Source: Ornithodoros turicata (taxonomy: Eukaryota; Arthropoda; Arachnida; Ixodida; Argasidae). Taken from it: a stretch of DNA of 64,000 nucleotides. Every line of letters begins with the position of its first letter. Positions within the stretch are counted from its first letter, which is position 1. The translations under genes and the position numbers were made by a program. Shown piece by piece: positions 10,682 to 20,103 of this stretch. The stretch is from NCBI RefSeq assembly GCF_037126465.1, contig NC_088204.1, positions 21,768,804-21,832,803 of the forward strand, read 5' to 3'. The notes under the pieces were generated by a model. That model worked only from the letters and a program-made list of their open reading frames with translations. It was not told where the DNA came from and did not search any database.

Positions 10682-11125
10682 TGTGAATGAATGTTCCTGT
10701 AGCAAAAAAGAGAAAAGGAACAGGCGAATGCCTTTGGGCAACACTTCCCAAACATTTCAAGCCCTCCCCACTATAGCAGCGAATGCCAGGCTAAACAGCG
10801 TGCTGAGAAACAAAAGAATCTATGGTGGGACTTTCACGCTCCTCATTGTCTGCCAATGCCAAAGCAACTGTACCAGGCCCAGACTGGGTTACGTGTTCCA
10901 TGCTTCACCACATGTCTGGTGTGTTAAAAAAAGGTAAAAAAGTTGGTCCAATTCTTCAAAGGTATTCGAGCACAGGGCTCATTACCGTCTCCATGCATGG
11001 AGGATTGCCACCACCGTTTTCCCCCTCTTCAAACCCCGGAACTGGAATCCTCAAGTACTACCAGTTATCAGCCGGTCACTCCTGTGGGCTGCAATGGCAA
11101 GACGTTTGAGCGAACGGTTGGGGAA
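10682..11125 (+). pseudogene. LINE ORF2, start of reverse transcriptase
   Basis: This is the third block of the plus-strand LINE. It contains SANAKATVPGPDWVT (about 10850-10894) followed by MLHHMSGVLKK, matching the region just before reverse transcriptase motif 1. Next, in another frame, come FFKGIRAQGSLPSP (10949-10990) and, near 11050-11115, fragments corresponding to SYQPV...GKTFERTV. The catalytic YADD box is not reached. The element disappears into a G-rich tract at 11119-11142, so its 3' half is missing or unrecognisable. Confidence 0.8.
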
Positions 11126-12285
11126 GGGGAGGGGGGGGGGGACGTGTAACCGGCCCGTTCAACATCCTTGAAGAGGACTATTGGCTACCTTAATTTCAGT
11201 GTAGGGGAGACCGCGAAGAGTTGTCACACGGGTAAGTTGTCGCGAAGCAGAGCAGCGGAGCCATTTTCCTGCTGTTTGTTAGCGGCACGAGCAACCACTA
11301 ACTGAAGAAACTTTCATTGGCATGGAAAGCATGGCAAGGATTCAGTGACGAGTAAGTAAAATTTTTGCGTTCCTAAGTTCCTCCGAAATGTCGAATTTTT
11401 ATGCTCCACAGATGCTGCAAAATTCATATTCGTACGCTCTAGATCTTCTCCAAAGTGATGGTTTTTCTGCTCCAAAAATGCTCTGAAACCTGTCCTAGCA
11501 GTTCCACCACTGTTCCGAGGCTATCTTAAATTTTTGCAACTTCTGTTAAATCTGGGACTCGTTTAGAGATGTCTTGAGAGATTTTTCCCTCTGATGTCTG
11601 AACACAGATTAAATTGTCGACAGCTGGATATCAATATGTCCTGGATTTAGCTCTACATCTCCTGACAGCAGCAAAAGTCGTGCGGCCAAGAACGTGTACA
11701 TACTGTACTTTTTTTTTTTTAATTCCCGATGTATATGTATTTTCTGAACCGCTCATTCAGTCGCTTGCTAAGATATTCGCGTGTATACTTAATTTCGCGA
11801 TATCTTTGCGCCAGTAAATTGCAAAACAAACTCAAACTTAATTTCGCGGTTCCAGGGCAGTTACCTACCGCAGAATTAACTTCAAACTGTGTTGACGGGT
11901 CACGTGTTTCGCGACTTTTGAGCGGCCGCGAAATTCGCATAAATTTGTACACCGATAATAAAAATACGGTTGCAGTGGCTTCAATCCTCCCCTATAATGA
12001 GGCCACAAATATTATCTGTAACAGGACAGAATTATCTGTACCGTTGATATCTGACCACAAAGCATAAAAAACGGCAAATAACCGAGTAATAATGTTCCGT
12101 GGTGTATTAATCTTTGCGACTTTGACAGTTTAATTGTGAAATCTTGTACGTCCGCGGGCCCCATTCTGCCGAGCAACCGTGGCCAGGCTGCGCGCTGTTC
12201 TTGAGCAGAGGAAAGAGAGAGATCATTATGTTGATGCCCCACCGCCAGATGGCGGTGCCGCATGGGACTCAAGATGGCGGCTGCG
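11126..12285. other. Unassigned stretch
   Basis: No gene is seen. A G-run lies at 11129-11140. The rest is AT-leaning with no recognised element. The final part (about 12150-12285) contains purine-rich and GATGGCG motifs that look repeat-derived. Confidence 0.4.
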
Positions 12286-12289
12286 GCGC

Positions 12290-13210
12290 TTGCAGGGAAA
12301 CACAAGGGGGAGTTTATTGATACATATAGGGATAGGGGTCGACGTTTCGGCAGTCAGCGCTGCCTTCGACGGGACTCGCTGGCAGCGCTGACTGCCGAAG
12401 CGTCGACCCTATCCCTATATACAGTCAACCCTCGATTTATGAACACCCTCGGTTCCTCGAAACATCCTTCATAAATCGAGAGATTCATAAATCGAAAATT
12501 CCGTTAAGTGAGTACTATCGAGCAAATGGAACAGTATTTCCGAGTTGGTATTGTGTTTATAATGCAATATATTGTGTAATTTTGCTTTCGACCATGCCTT
12601 CTGCTGTATCAGTCTCACAAAGCACAGATGTTAGCGCATTCACACTCTGTTTATTATGCAATACTAAATAGTTTAATTTTGCTTTGGACCATGCCTTCCG
12701 CTGTGTCAATCTTGGAAAGAGGAGATGTCAGCACATTCGCACTCAACTGGTCTCGGATTTCCTCTGAGGCTTTTAACCTATGTTTATACGTTTATTAATC
12801 TCCGGGTGACAGCGGACACCTTATTCATGAATTGAGGTCAGGAACACTTCTGCAAAAACCCGTTTGTTGTTCGGATTTCGAGGGGTTAAGAACCGAGGGT
12901 GCAATACCTGGAAAACGTTTTGTCTGTTCAGGCGTCATTCATAAGACCACGAATAATCCCTTTGAAGGTTTCTGTTGACCTCGGAACGATCCGTTCATAA
13001 ATTGAGAGCAAAAACGCTGGGCAACTCCTAGTTCGTTCCCAGAAATTCCATTCATTATTCGGATACCGAGATTCATAAAACGAGGGAAAAACTCATGTAA
13101 AAAGTTTGGTTCCTTGTGCTCCTATTCATAAAACGAGGGAATTGATAAATCGAAGGTTCATAAATCGGGGGTTGACTGTAATAAACTCGCCTTTGTGTTT
13201 TCCTGTAAGC
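12290..13210. repeat. Foldback element split by a MITE
   Basis: The left arm, 12290 to about 12371, runs from CTTGCAGGGAAACACAAG through ATAGGGATAGGGGTCGAC to CAGTCAGCGCTGCC. It pairs with a right arm that starts at GGCAGCGCTGACTGCC (about 12381) and breaks off at CCCTATATA (12421). The remainder of the right arm (AATAAACTCGCCTTTGTG and onward to 13210) lies on the far side of a 757-bp MITE at 12422-13178. Removing the MITE restores two arms of roughly 80 bp around a short spacer. No target duplication for the foldback itself was found. Confidence 0.85.
12422..13178. mobile_element. TA-flanked MITE, pogo/Tigger-like ends
   Basis: The ends are CAGTCAACCCTCGATTTATG at the left and CAGTCAACCCCCGATTTATG read inward from the right, flanked on both sides by TA (12420-12421 and 13179-13180). 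That is the target choice of Tc1/mariner-pogo elements. The interior has no transposase but is filled with scattered copies of TTCATAAATCGAG-like and CATAAAACGAGGG-like motifs near both ends, which may be subterminal binding repeats. It disrupts the right arm of the surrounding foldback. Confidence 0.88.
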
Positions 13211-13277
13211 TCTTTGTCGTCTTCCGATTTTTCCTGCTTATTTCATTCTCGTGGTCAACCACCGTCCTAAGCATTTG

Positions 13278-13279
<2 letters not shown>

Positions 13280-13312
<33 letters not shown>
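13280..13312. repeat. (TA)n microsatellite
   Basis: An uninterrupted TA dinucleotide run of about 16 units. Confidence 0.95.
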
Positions 13313-13318
<6 letters not shown>

Positions 13319-14230
13319 CGTCTCGAATCTACCTCTCCTGTCGTATGCCTACAAAACAGAGCCGCTGCGAAAGATCGGAAGGATCCAATCAACTGAAATT
13401 AAAATCCAATCCAACCCAGGCTGCTGGTAGGCACGACAAGGAGACAACCGATGACGTAATCGTCGATGGTACTGATTTTCCCAGCCCGCGATGTTCCGCT
13501 TCCTCACACAAAGCTATGGTAATTACGCTCATTGGAATGCGTACGTCCGGCGGAGGCTATTCACCCGAGAATGCACTCTGCCCTTGAAGGAACTCCTTCG
13601 TGAATGAGCCGGATTGTGACGCGCTTCGAGCACGTCTCGCTGCTGACACACACCTGCAGGAAATCAGCGGGACACAAGGGGCAAAGTGGTTTCCACGTAC
13701 CGTGCGAGTGTCATCGTACTATTCCGTGGCTACCTCTTCTCACGGCATGGTGGACATCGTGCCACGAGAGTCACAAAGGGAAAATATGACTGGTACACCT
13801 CACGGTACCAGTCTTTGCATGTCGTCTGGGAAACTCGATCATCTGTTCACGAAGCAACTCATGTGTCGCTTATTTTTGCCTCAGGAGCCGTCCATTCTGG
13901 CATTATACTTACCGCCAGTGTTTGCTGCTGAATCGGTTGCCGTGGCTGATTGTTGCTCCAAACTGTATCGCGCCTTAGTGTTGCACGGTATACAAGTTGC
14001 TCAGATACGTCGACCTCTACGAGGGTCCTAACGTACAGGGTGTCAAGTGCTGATGTCCGGGCGCTCACGATCATAGCTGTTTCGCGATGCAAAGCCACGA
14101 ATGATCACTTCTCTCTGGGAACTCAGAAAAAAAAGAAAAAAACAACAACACTTGGGGCCCCCTTTTCCTTGGAAGCCAGTCGGGTATTTCTGGACCACTC
14201 CTTACCAACTTAGAAAGCCCAAATATAATA
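13313..14230. other. Unassigned stretch
   Basis: A 143-codon plus-strand frame (13600-14031) begins at an ATG but shows no recognisable domain and overlaps equally open frames, so I do not call it a gene. A short A-rich run lies near 14127-14145. Confidence 0.35.
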
Positions 14231-14233
14231 GTC

Positions 14234-14431
14234 ATGTATAGTGTTTGTGTGATATTCCTCTGTTCCACGTGTGGTGTGTGCGGTGACCTCCATCACGTCC
14301 TCCTGGTCTGCGAACAGTACGATCGCGAGCGCGCCGTCATGGAAACTGTTCTGCAACGCGTCGATCAATGCCAGTTCAACTTAGCCAAAATTCTCGGGCC
14401 ATGGTCGAACCCACCACATCATCATCCCATT

Positions 14432-14464
<33 letters not shown>
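14234..14464 (+). pseudogene. LINE ORF2 C-terminal fragment with (TG)n tail
   Basis: The frame encodes a Cys-His motif (CSTCGVCGDLHHVLLVC) followed by YDRERAVMETVLQRVD, then FNLAKILGPWSNP, the conserved I-clade C-terminal block. The coding match stops at the CATCATCATCCC stretch near 14419. It is followed immediately by TTTATGTG and a (TG)n run at 14434-14464. A run like this directly after the element suggests a 3' tail of the same type as at 5366-5459 and 32030-32106. Confidence 0.85.
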
Positions 14465-14466
<2 letters not shown>

Positions 14467-15328
14467 TTTGTGAATTCGTTCCCTCGTGCCTTCCTGCGTC
14501 TTCGCGTTTATTCGGCAGTCCTCTTGCACGCAACAATGTGAAGTAACAACATGGTCTTGTCTACAGCTGCTATTTTATGGAGAGGTGTTACACTAACGAG
14601 CTTTTTTTTTTTTCGCGAGACCAACGAAGAGGCGTAAATTTACATACATGATTCGCAACAAAGACATTGCTCCGGACTATTCACCGTGGAGCCCTTGAAG
14701 GCTATCATTCATTCCTTGAATGAGTACCGTGATCCTCCAGCGGTGACGGTGGGGGTGGTACTACAGAAAGAGCTCCCTGTTGTTGTCGGAAGGTTCGGTG
14801 TTGACACACGTACGGCCAATACGAAGCCTTGGAAGCTTCTCACGTAGCAGGTTTGTTTGCACACGAGGGTATAGTATGCAAACTTCTTCGTATACACACA
14901 GGGGAAGACATTCGTCGGCCGACGTCGAAACCGTTTCAAGGATGGGAAGTGAGCAGTTATGCATGCAGGACGTATTGTTATGCCAGAGCATCTTGTTATC
15001 CAACCTTGAACTGTGGGCGGAATCGGAGCGTGGCGGCCATACCGTCCTCAAGAATGGTGACGACAGTCGGACGCAGTTCGCGCTTATTCGTTTTTTTTTT
15101 TGTTTTTGTTTTTTGTTCTCCTGCCTTACAAAGAGTGTGCGGGTTGTGAAAGTAAAGTGCGGTGTGCTTTTCTGCGACGACCGTTGCCAGACACCCTGCA
15201 AATATTTTTTCTGGTAACAGTCTTACTCTGAATGACGCGATGACACGGACCATTTTCTATCCATGCATGTGCTGATAGGAGGGCGGTTTAGTAGCTGGCG
15301 AGTAGTCTCCGTAAGTTTTAGCTAGACA
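14465..15328. other. Unassigned stretch
   Basis: No gene is recognised. T-runs lie near 14601-14612 and 15091-15112. Overlapping open frames at 14761-15217 on both strands have no domain and are taken as chance. Confidence 0.35.
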
Positions 15329-15968
15329 TAGGATGAATCTAGACTTTTCTGAATCCGAATCCAGGGAAGGTTCTGTGAATCCACGGATCTTTCGAATCTT
15401 TTCCTGAAAGAGTCCAAAAGCCATGGGAAAAAACACTTCTACCGAAAGGTGTTTTGAACCAGAATTTGATATCTTCGTGGAAAAACAAATTAAATAATAG
15501 TTCACTTTCAGGAGAAAACATACCCATAAACTTATTCTTCGGTGTAATTTTTTTAACATGTTCTTTATCGACTATAGGAAATACATAAACTCTCGAGTCT
15601 GAATTATTTCCATAAAACTAAGAACAATAAAAGCAAAACCATGTTACTTTTCAACTTGTAATGTAGGAGTTCCTGCAATCCACAGCAATGTAAAGAAAAC
15701 ACAGCTGAAAGCTTTAAATTAGTGCAGCCACCACCGATTTAAATTAATGCAGCGATGGGGCAGAGTATCATCCCTGGCGATGAAACTCCCCATTCCTCAT
15801 CTTAACAATAAAGTTGTTGTTAATGCAGATTTTTGTTCATTTTAAAAAGAAACAAACAAATATTGCTGGTGGGTTCGTAAGATTCGATTCACCGTTCTTG
15901 GCACTGGGATTTTTCCCGGATCTCGAATCCCTGCCTATAGGATTCGAGGATTCGGTTGGCCATCTTTA
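15329..15968 (-). mobile_element. hAT-type GAATCC-rich element, copy 1
   Basis: This copy is inverted relative to 21675-22278. Its left end (TAGGATGAATCTAGAC, then CTGAATCCGAATCCAGGG) corresponds to the right end of the other copy. Its right end (GGATTCGAGGATTCGG...CATCTTTA) corresponds to the other copy's left end. Flanking 8-mers differ, so this copy is older or rearranged. It carries a 67-bp LINE 3' end at 15753-15819. There is no transposase. Confidence 0.75.
15753..15819 (+). mobile_element. 67-bp LINE 3' end with (GTT)n tail
   Basis: The piece runs from GATGGGGCAGAGTATC through TGGCGATGAAACTCCCC to AACAATAAAGTTGTTGT. It is bracketed by a 9-bp direct repeat, TTAATGCAG, at 15744-15752 and 15820-15828. 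It matches the LINE 3' ends seen on the minus strand at 33183-33290 and 30203-30296. Extreme 5' truncation with a target duplication is the classic outcome of target-primed reverse transcription. Confidence 0.85.
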
Positions 15969-16744
15969 ATTTTAGCACACAAGAGGCGTCTCTTGCGACA
16001 TAAAATGCAAGGCAAAATCGATTTTGGAATTTGAATAGTGTCTGAGTTCATCTCACGTAACGTAGCAGACGGCTGCAATAAAGTGCCCAAGAAAACGCGT
16101 AGAATGAAAAGCCAATTTACAACTTCAGCAAGAACGCGTGTATACGTCTCGCGTGGGAAATGTTCCGGTCGTATGTAATGTAGTACACATAGTAAGCCGT
16201 GCATAGAACCGATTCAGTAATCGAACCAGGTTTTTGTCGCGCTTGACTCAGTATTCTTCATGAATCTCGGTATGCTCTGAGGGTCCGTAGCTATAACTTT
16301 CAACGCTCCTGTATAGCACTGCTTTATGTACACTGTTTTCGATGAATGTAGGGGAGCGCAACGTATGACCTTGCTCTCTTTATGCTCCACTACATTGTTT
16401 TCCATCTGTATCAGCAGTCGTGACACTTTTACACACAGCTGTTGCACTTGCTCCCGCTTAGGCATGTCTGCAGGAGTCACGCGTTTTTTGTTTTGTTTTT
16501 TTGGCTTCGTACTTCACCCCTGCGGCGTTGCAGGGTCCCTGAACAGAACCTGCGGGGGCTGTCGCAATCGATAAAATATATAACAACTACTCTACATGTA
16601 CGCCTTAGCATCTCATAATAAACTCTAGTTTTAATCACCCGCGCATAAATGCGGAAAATAAAGGTGTAACACTTTGATAGGTGTGGTTCATCACGTCGTG
16701 CGTACATTGTATTACACAGAATAATGAGTATTGAAGAAAAATGA
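15969..16744. other. Unassigned stretch
   Basis: Nothing recognisable is seen apart from a T-rich run at 16486-16502. No coding evidence. Confidence 0.4.
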
Positions 16745-17034
16745 ATTTTTAATTAATTTATTTCGTGTTAGCGCCGCGAATCAATTGTGGCTATGAGCGG
16801 CGCACAGATGTGGGCAGATGGAGAGAGGAAAGTAGGGAGGGTAGTATGCGTCATGGGCCGACTTCACGGGGTACTGTGCTGACATTCGTCTGGGAAGTCT
16901 TCAGAAAACCCAGGGAAAATCTCAGACGGCACAGCCGGTAGTAGAATTCGAACCCACCACCTCCCAGTCGTTAGCACGACCTTGGCTACCACCAACGAGC
17001 GGGCCGCCTTAACCCGCTTGGCCATCCCGCTGGT
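16745..17034 (-). mobile_element. tRNA-derived SINE (Ser/Leu-type head)
   Basis: Read on the minus strand, the head begins at 17034 with CCAGCGGGATGGCCAAGCGG (A-box region). The B box GGTTCGAATTC lies near 16944-16955, then CTGGGTTTTCTGAAGAC, then ACGAATGTCAGCACAGT. The body runs to the 3' end motif (GCCACAATTG...GCGGCGCTAACACG) near 16760. The same architecture occurs at 29018-29316. It abuts the MITE at 17035-17291. Confidence 0.88.
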
Positions 17035-17291
17035 AATGGACCTTTTTCACATTCGCGTCGTATCCTAGCGGCTGTCCAGCGAAACACGATCGGCGCGCGC
17101 CAATGCACAGCCGGCTAGGGTGCCTCGATACTTGCGCCCCCCTTTGCAAAGAGGGCGCAAGTATAGCACAGGCATCGAGGCACCCTACAGCTGGCGCCAT
17201 ATTGGCGCCATCTATCGAATATGTAGGGGACCTTCTTCGACGCCGTCAGGGTCACTGGGCATGCGCAGAAGCGTTGTGCAAAAGGTCCATT
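17035..17291. mobile_element. Foldback MITE, AATGGACCTTTT ends
   Basis: The ends are AATGGACCTTTTTCACA at the left and CAATGGACCTTTTGCACAA read inward from the right. Internal arms pair strongly: GGGTGCCTCGATACTTGCGC (about 17118-17137) against GGCGCAAGTATAGCAC...ATCGAGGCACCC (17153-17186). It is about 257 bp with no coding capacity. Target duplications are not evident. Confidence 0.75.
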
Positions 17292-17474
17292 GTTTTTGTA
17301 CGTGTCGTATTTGGCGAGGTATATACCCTCGAAATCCCGTACTCGTCAAGCTCTGACGTCAGAGTTCCGGCCATGTCCATTGGTAGCCGTATAAGCACGT
17401 GATCTCTCTCGCGCTTTCTGACTGGCGGAGACTCCTGCCCTGACGTCAGAGCCAGTTCATTTTCGGTATTCGGG

Positions 17475-18240
17475 GTGCCGAATATGAGTGGTAGGAAAGG
17501 AGGTGCATGCTGCACTTGAGCGTGTAGGGGTGCATTCCGGTTTATATGAAAGAAGGAGAGAGCATGGTAGCAAAGCAGGTTCATGCTATACATGCGCGTG
17601 CATCACGTGGTCTGTGAGAGTGCATTCCGGTTTATACGAGAGAGAGTAGTAGGAAAGGAGGTGCATGTTGCACGTCCATCACGTGGTCTGTGAGAGCGGA
17701 TTTCGGTTTATATGAGGGAGAGTGGTAGGAGAGAAGGTGCATGCTACACTTGGGCGTCCATCACGTGGTCTGTAAGGTTGCATTCCGGTTTATATGAGAG
17801 ACGGAGAGAGAGTGGTAGGAAAGGAGGTGCATGCTGCACTTGGGCGTCCATCACGTGGTTTGTGATAGTGGATTCCGGTTTACATGAGAGAGAGAGTGGT
17901 AGGAAAGGAGGTGCATGCTGCACTTGCACGTCCATCACGTGGTCTGTGAGAGCGGATTTCGGTTTATATGAGGGAGAGTGGTAGGAAAGAAGGTGCATGC
18001 TGCACTTTGGGCGTCCATCACGTGGTCTGTAAGGGTGCATTCCGGTTTATATGAGAGAGGGAGAGAGAGCATTAGGAAAGGAGGTGCACGCTGCAGTTGG
18101 GCGTCCATCACGGGGTTTGTAAGATCATTCTGGTTTATATGAGAGAGGGAGAGAGAGAGTGGTAGGTAAAGAGGTGCATGCTGCACTTGTGCGTCCATCA
18201 TGTGGTCTGTGAGGGTGCATTCCGGTGTATAGGAGGGAGT
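17475..18240. repeat. Minisatellite, 76-90 bp units
   Basis: About nine head-to-tail units are present. Each contains GTGGTAGGAAAGGAGGTGCA, TGCTGCACTT, CCATCACGTGGTCTGTGAG and GCATTCCGGTTTATATGAGA. Copies of CATCACGTGG (or its variants) start at 17601, 17677, 17759, 17849, 17933, 18016, 18106 and 18196. Period differences come from a variable GAGAGA stretch. Long frames through the array on both strands are a by-product of periods that are multiples of three. A further degraded unit lies at 18636-18715, beyond the inserted foldback. Confidence 0.9.
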
Positions 18241-18242
18241 AG

Positions 18243-18632
18243 AGTCACTAAATAAGCTACACTTCAGAGTATCGACACAGGTCCAAGGGAGAGGAGGAGC
18301 GCCATCTTGTTTCCGCACCACACTAGTATCATCCCCATTTGACGATCAAAGACAGCTAACATAATGTTCCCTGGGGGATAGAGAAGCGTGTATGATTGCT
18401 GTGCGATAATCCATGTATTGTCAACCAGAGCGTTCCAGAGATGTCAAGGTGAGCTCAAGGCCGTCAACTGCTGCTTGCAAACGAAAGGAACATTTCACCC
18501 GCGCACGATAGATGGCATCGTGCGCTAAAGTGCGCGTGCGCGTGGGTAGCGTGGCGCAGAAACAAGATGGCGCATGCTCGCTCTTGGAACTCAGTGTCGA
18601 TACTCTGGAGCGTAGCTTTATTTATTGACTCT
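18243..18632. mobile_element. Foldback element inside the minisatellite
   Basis: The left arm (GAGTCACTAAATAAGCTACA...CAGAGTATCGACAC...GCGCCATCTTGTTTC) pairs with the right arm (GAAACAAGATGGCGC...GTGTCGATACTCTGGAGCG...TTTATTTATTGACTC). The arms are about 85 bp around a 210-bp centre. Minisatellite units flank it on both sides, so it inserted into the array. No coding capacity; superfamily uncertain. Confidence 0.8.
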
Positions 18633-18639
18633 AAGAGAG

Positions 18640-19735
18640 AGTAGTATGAAAGGATGGCACCAAGCTGCGGTTTCATGTCCCACACCCGGTCTAGGAGAGT
18701 GCATCAGAGCGAATAGGTGGCTATGAACCGGAGGAGAATCGGCGCTAGCACAAAAAAAAAAAAAAAAAAGAAAGAAAATAAGAAGGAAGAACCTAGCACT
18801 GGGAGCATGCCAAGTCCTCACGAAGGCATACTGTGTGACTGAAACGAAACCCCTTGTCATGGTCAGCTTCGCTTTCTCGCTGTCGCACGGGATCCATTTT
18901 ATTCGCTCGTTCAGCCTAAGAATAAGTTGCTTCTTTCACTCGCCTCACTGGTGTAGGTGGGTGGGCTTTCTATATCACCTGTTAAGTACGACGTCACTCT
19001 ACTGTATGTTGAAAGAAGTCGTCGCGCGCGTCTCTTTATGCATGGGAAGCTGTTAGTCGCGTCTGTTTGCATGGTAACCGGTTTCTCCTCCCCAGACTTC
19101 GTGTCCCGTCTATCGTGCCCATTTTTGTTTTATTACGAAAAACAACGTGTTCAGGATGAAAGTAAGCCATTGCGCGTAAGAGTATGTGAACTGCATTGTT
19201 ATGGTTGAGTGTCCGTGATTACAGATTGTTTCTCAACCCCTTTAACTGCAACCATGGCGTCCAAGCAAGTGTGGGATTCACGAAATTCGCTGACCCCAGA
19301 GGTAATCTCGCTCCGGCGTGAGTTAATTGATCATTTAATCCTTCACAAAAGGTGTATACGTAGAATGTGTTTCCGTCTCCTGAAATTGTCGCGGATAATT
19401 TGGAAGAACGGCAGTGTATTTGTATCATGTATTAATAAAGGTTTACTCCTTGCAGTAGTCAATATGCTCATTAGCGTCGGTGACTTGGCCACCTTACGCG
19501 GACGGGCTTCCTATATGCGCTTCTTGCAATATAGTTATATAGAACCATGGTATTTGGTCCTTGTGTTACACCCAAGTACGTGTGGGACCAAAGCAGAGTT
19601 CCAACTTAAGTGGTTTCACCCTGCCGCATCATCACAATGCATATCAGTTTCGTATCAATCTACGAGGACCTTCAGTATTAATGTGATACGGTAATGGCTC
19701 AGCAGTGAATTCGATATTTGGCTTGCTTTTGTTCC
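18640..19735. other. Unassigned stretch
   Basis: It contains the last minisatellite unit (to about 18715) and an A-run at 18752-18769. A 161-codon plus-strand frame (19209-19694) has no recognisable domain and is about the size expected by chance in this much sequence. No gene is called. Confidence 0.35.
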
Positions 19736-19740
19736 TGCTT

Positions 19741-19945
19741 GTTGTTGCCGGGTGTTTCGGCGCCTACTTGAACTCCTTGAGCATAGACCATTCAGTTTGT
19801 CCAAAGTACTTGGCCCATGGAGCTCCCCTGCGCATCACTGCCGGGCTCTTCGCTCCCTTTTTGCTTTCATGCAAGCCACTGGACTCCTCGAAGAGCTCCA
19901 AACAGAACTCCGACCTGTCGTCGCTTCGCGTTCACCATAATTCAT
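19741..19945 (+). pseudogene. LINE ORF2 C-terminal fragment
   Basis: The frame reads FRRLLELLEHRPFSLSKVLG, then PWSSPAHHCRALRSLFAF and MQATGLLEEL, ending in a stop at about 19940. This is the conserved block after the zinc motif in I-clade ORF2. Everything upstream, including the Cys-His motif, is missing. Two long palindromes follow in what would be the 3' UTR. Confidence 0.85.
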
Positions 19946-19972
19946 CCTCTCATATTAACCGCTGTCAAGTCA

Positions 19973-20046
19973 GGTATAGGATCCTGTGACTACTACGGGG
20001 AAACATCCCGGGATGTTTCCCCGTAGTAGCCACAGGATCCTATACC
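19973..20046. repeat. 74-bp near-perfect palindrome
   Basis: This is a symmetric sequence with no spacer, centred between 20009 and 20010 on CCCGGG. Arms of 37 bp run from GGTATAGGATCCTGTG outwards to inwards, with a single mismatched pair (GTGACTAC against GTAGCCAC). It could form a cruciform. It is followed after one base by a second palindrome. Confidence 0.95.
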
Positions 20047-20047
20047 T

Positions 20048-20103
20048 AGTAAATGAAGGATAAGTGATGATGACATGTCATCATCACTTATCCTTCATTT
20101 ACT
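20048..20103. repeat. 56-bp perfect palindrome
   Basis: Arms of 28 bp are centred between 20075 and 20076 on ACATGT with no spacer and no mismatch (AGTAAATGAAGGATAAGTGA and onward, then its exact complement). It is unrelated in sequence to the adjacent 74-bp palindrome. There is no terminator or tRNA-like context. Confidence 0.95.

Noticed and set aside
13600..14031. 143-codon plus-strand frame starting at ATG
   Set aside because: No domain; overlapping frames are equally open; located between mobile elements.
17475..18240. CRISPR-like regular repeats
   Set aside because: Units are contiguous and homologous over their whole length with no unique spacers, in a eukaryotic context. It is a minisatellite.
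17712..18321. Long repetitive frames on both strands through the minisatellite
   Set aside because: The repeated peptide is a by-product of units whose length is often a multiple of three; no start, signal or family supports a repeat protein.
19209..19694. 161-codon plus-strand frame
   Set aside because: No domain or splice context; within chance expectation and next to LINE debris.
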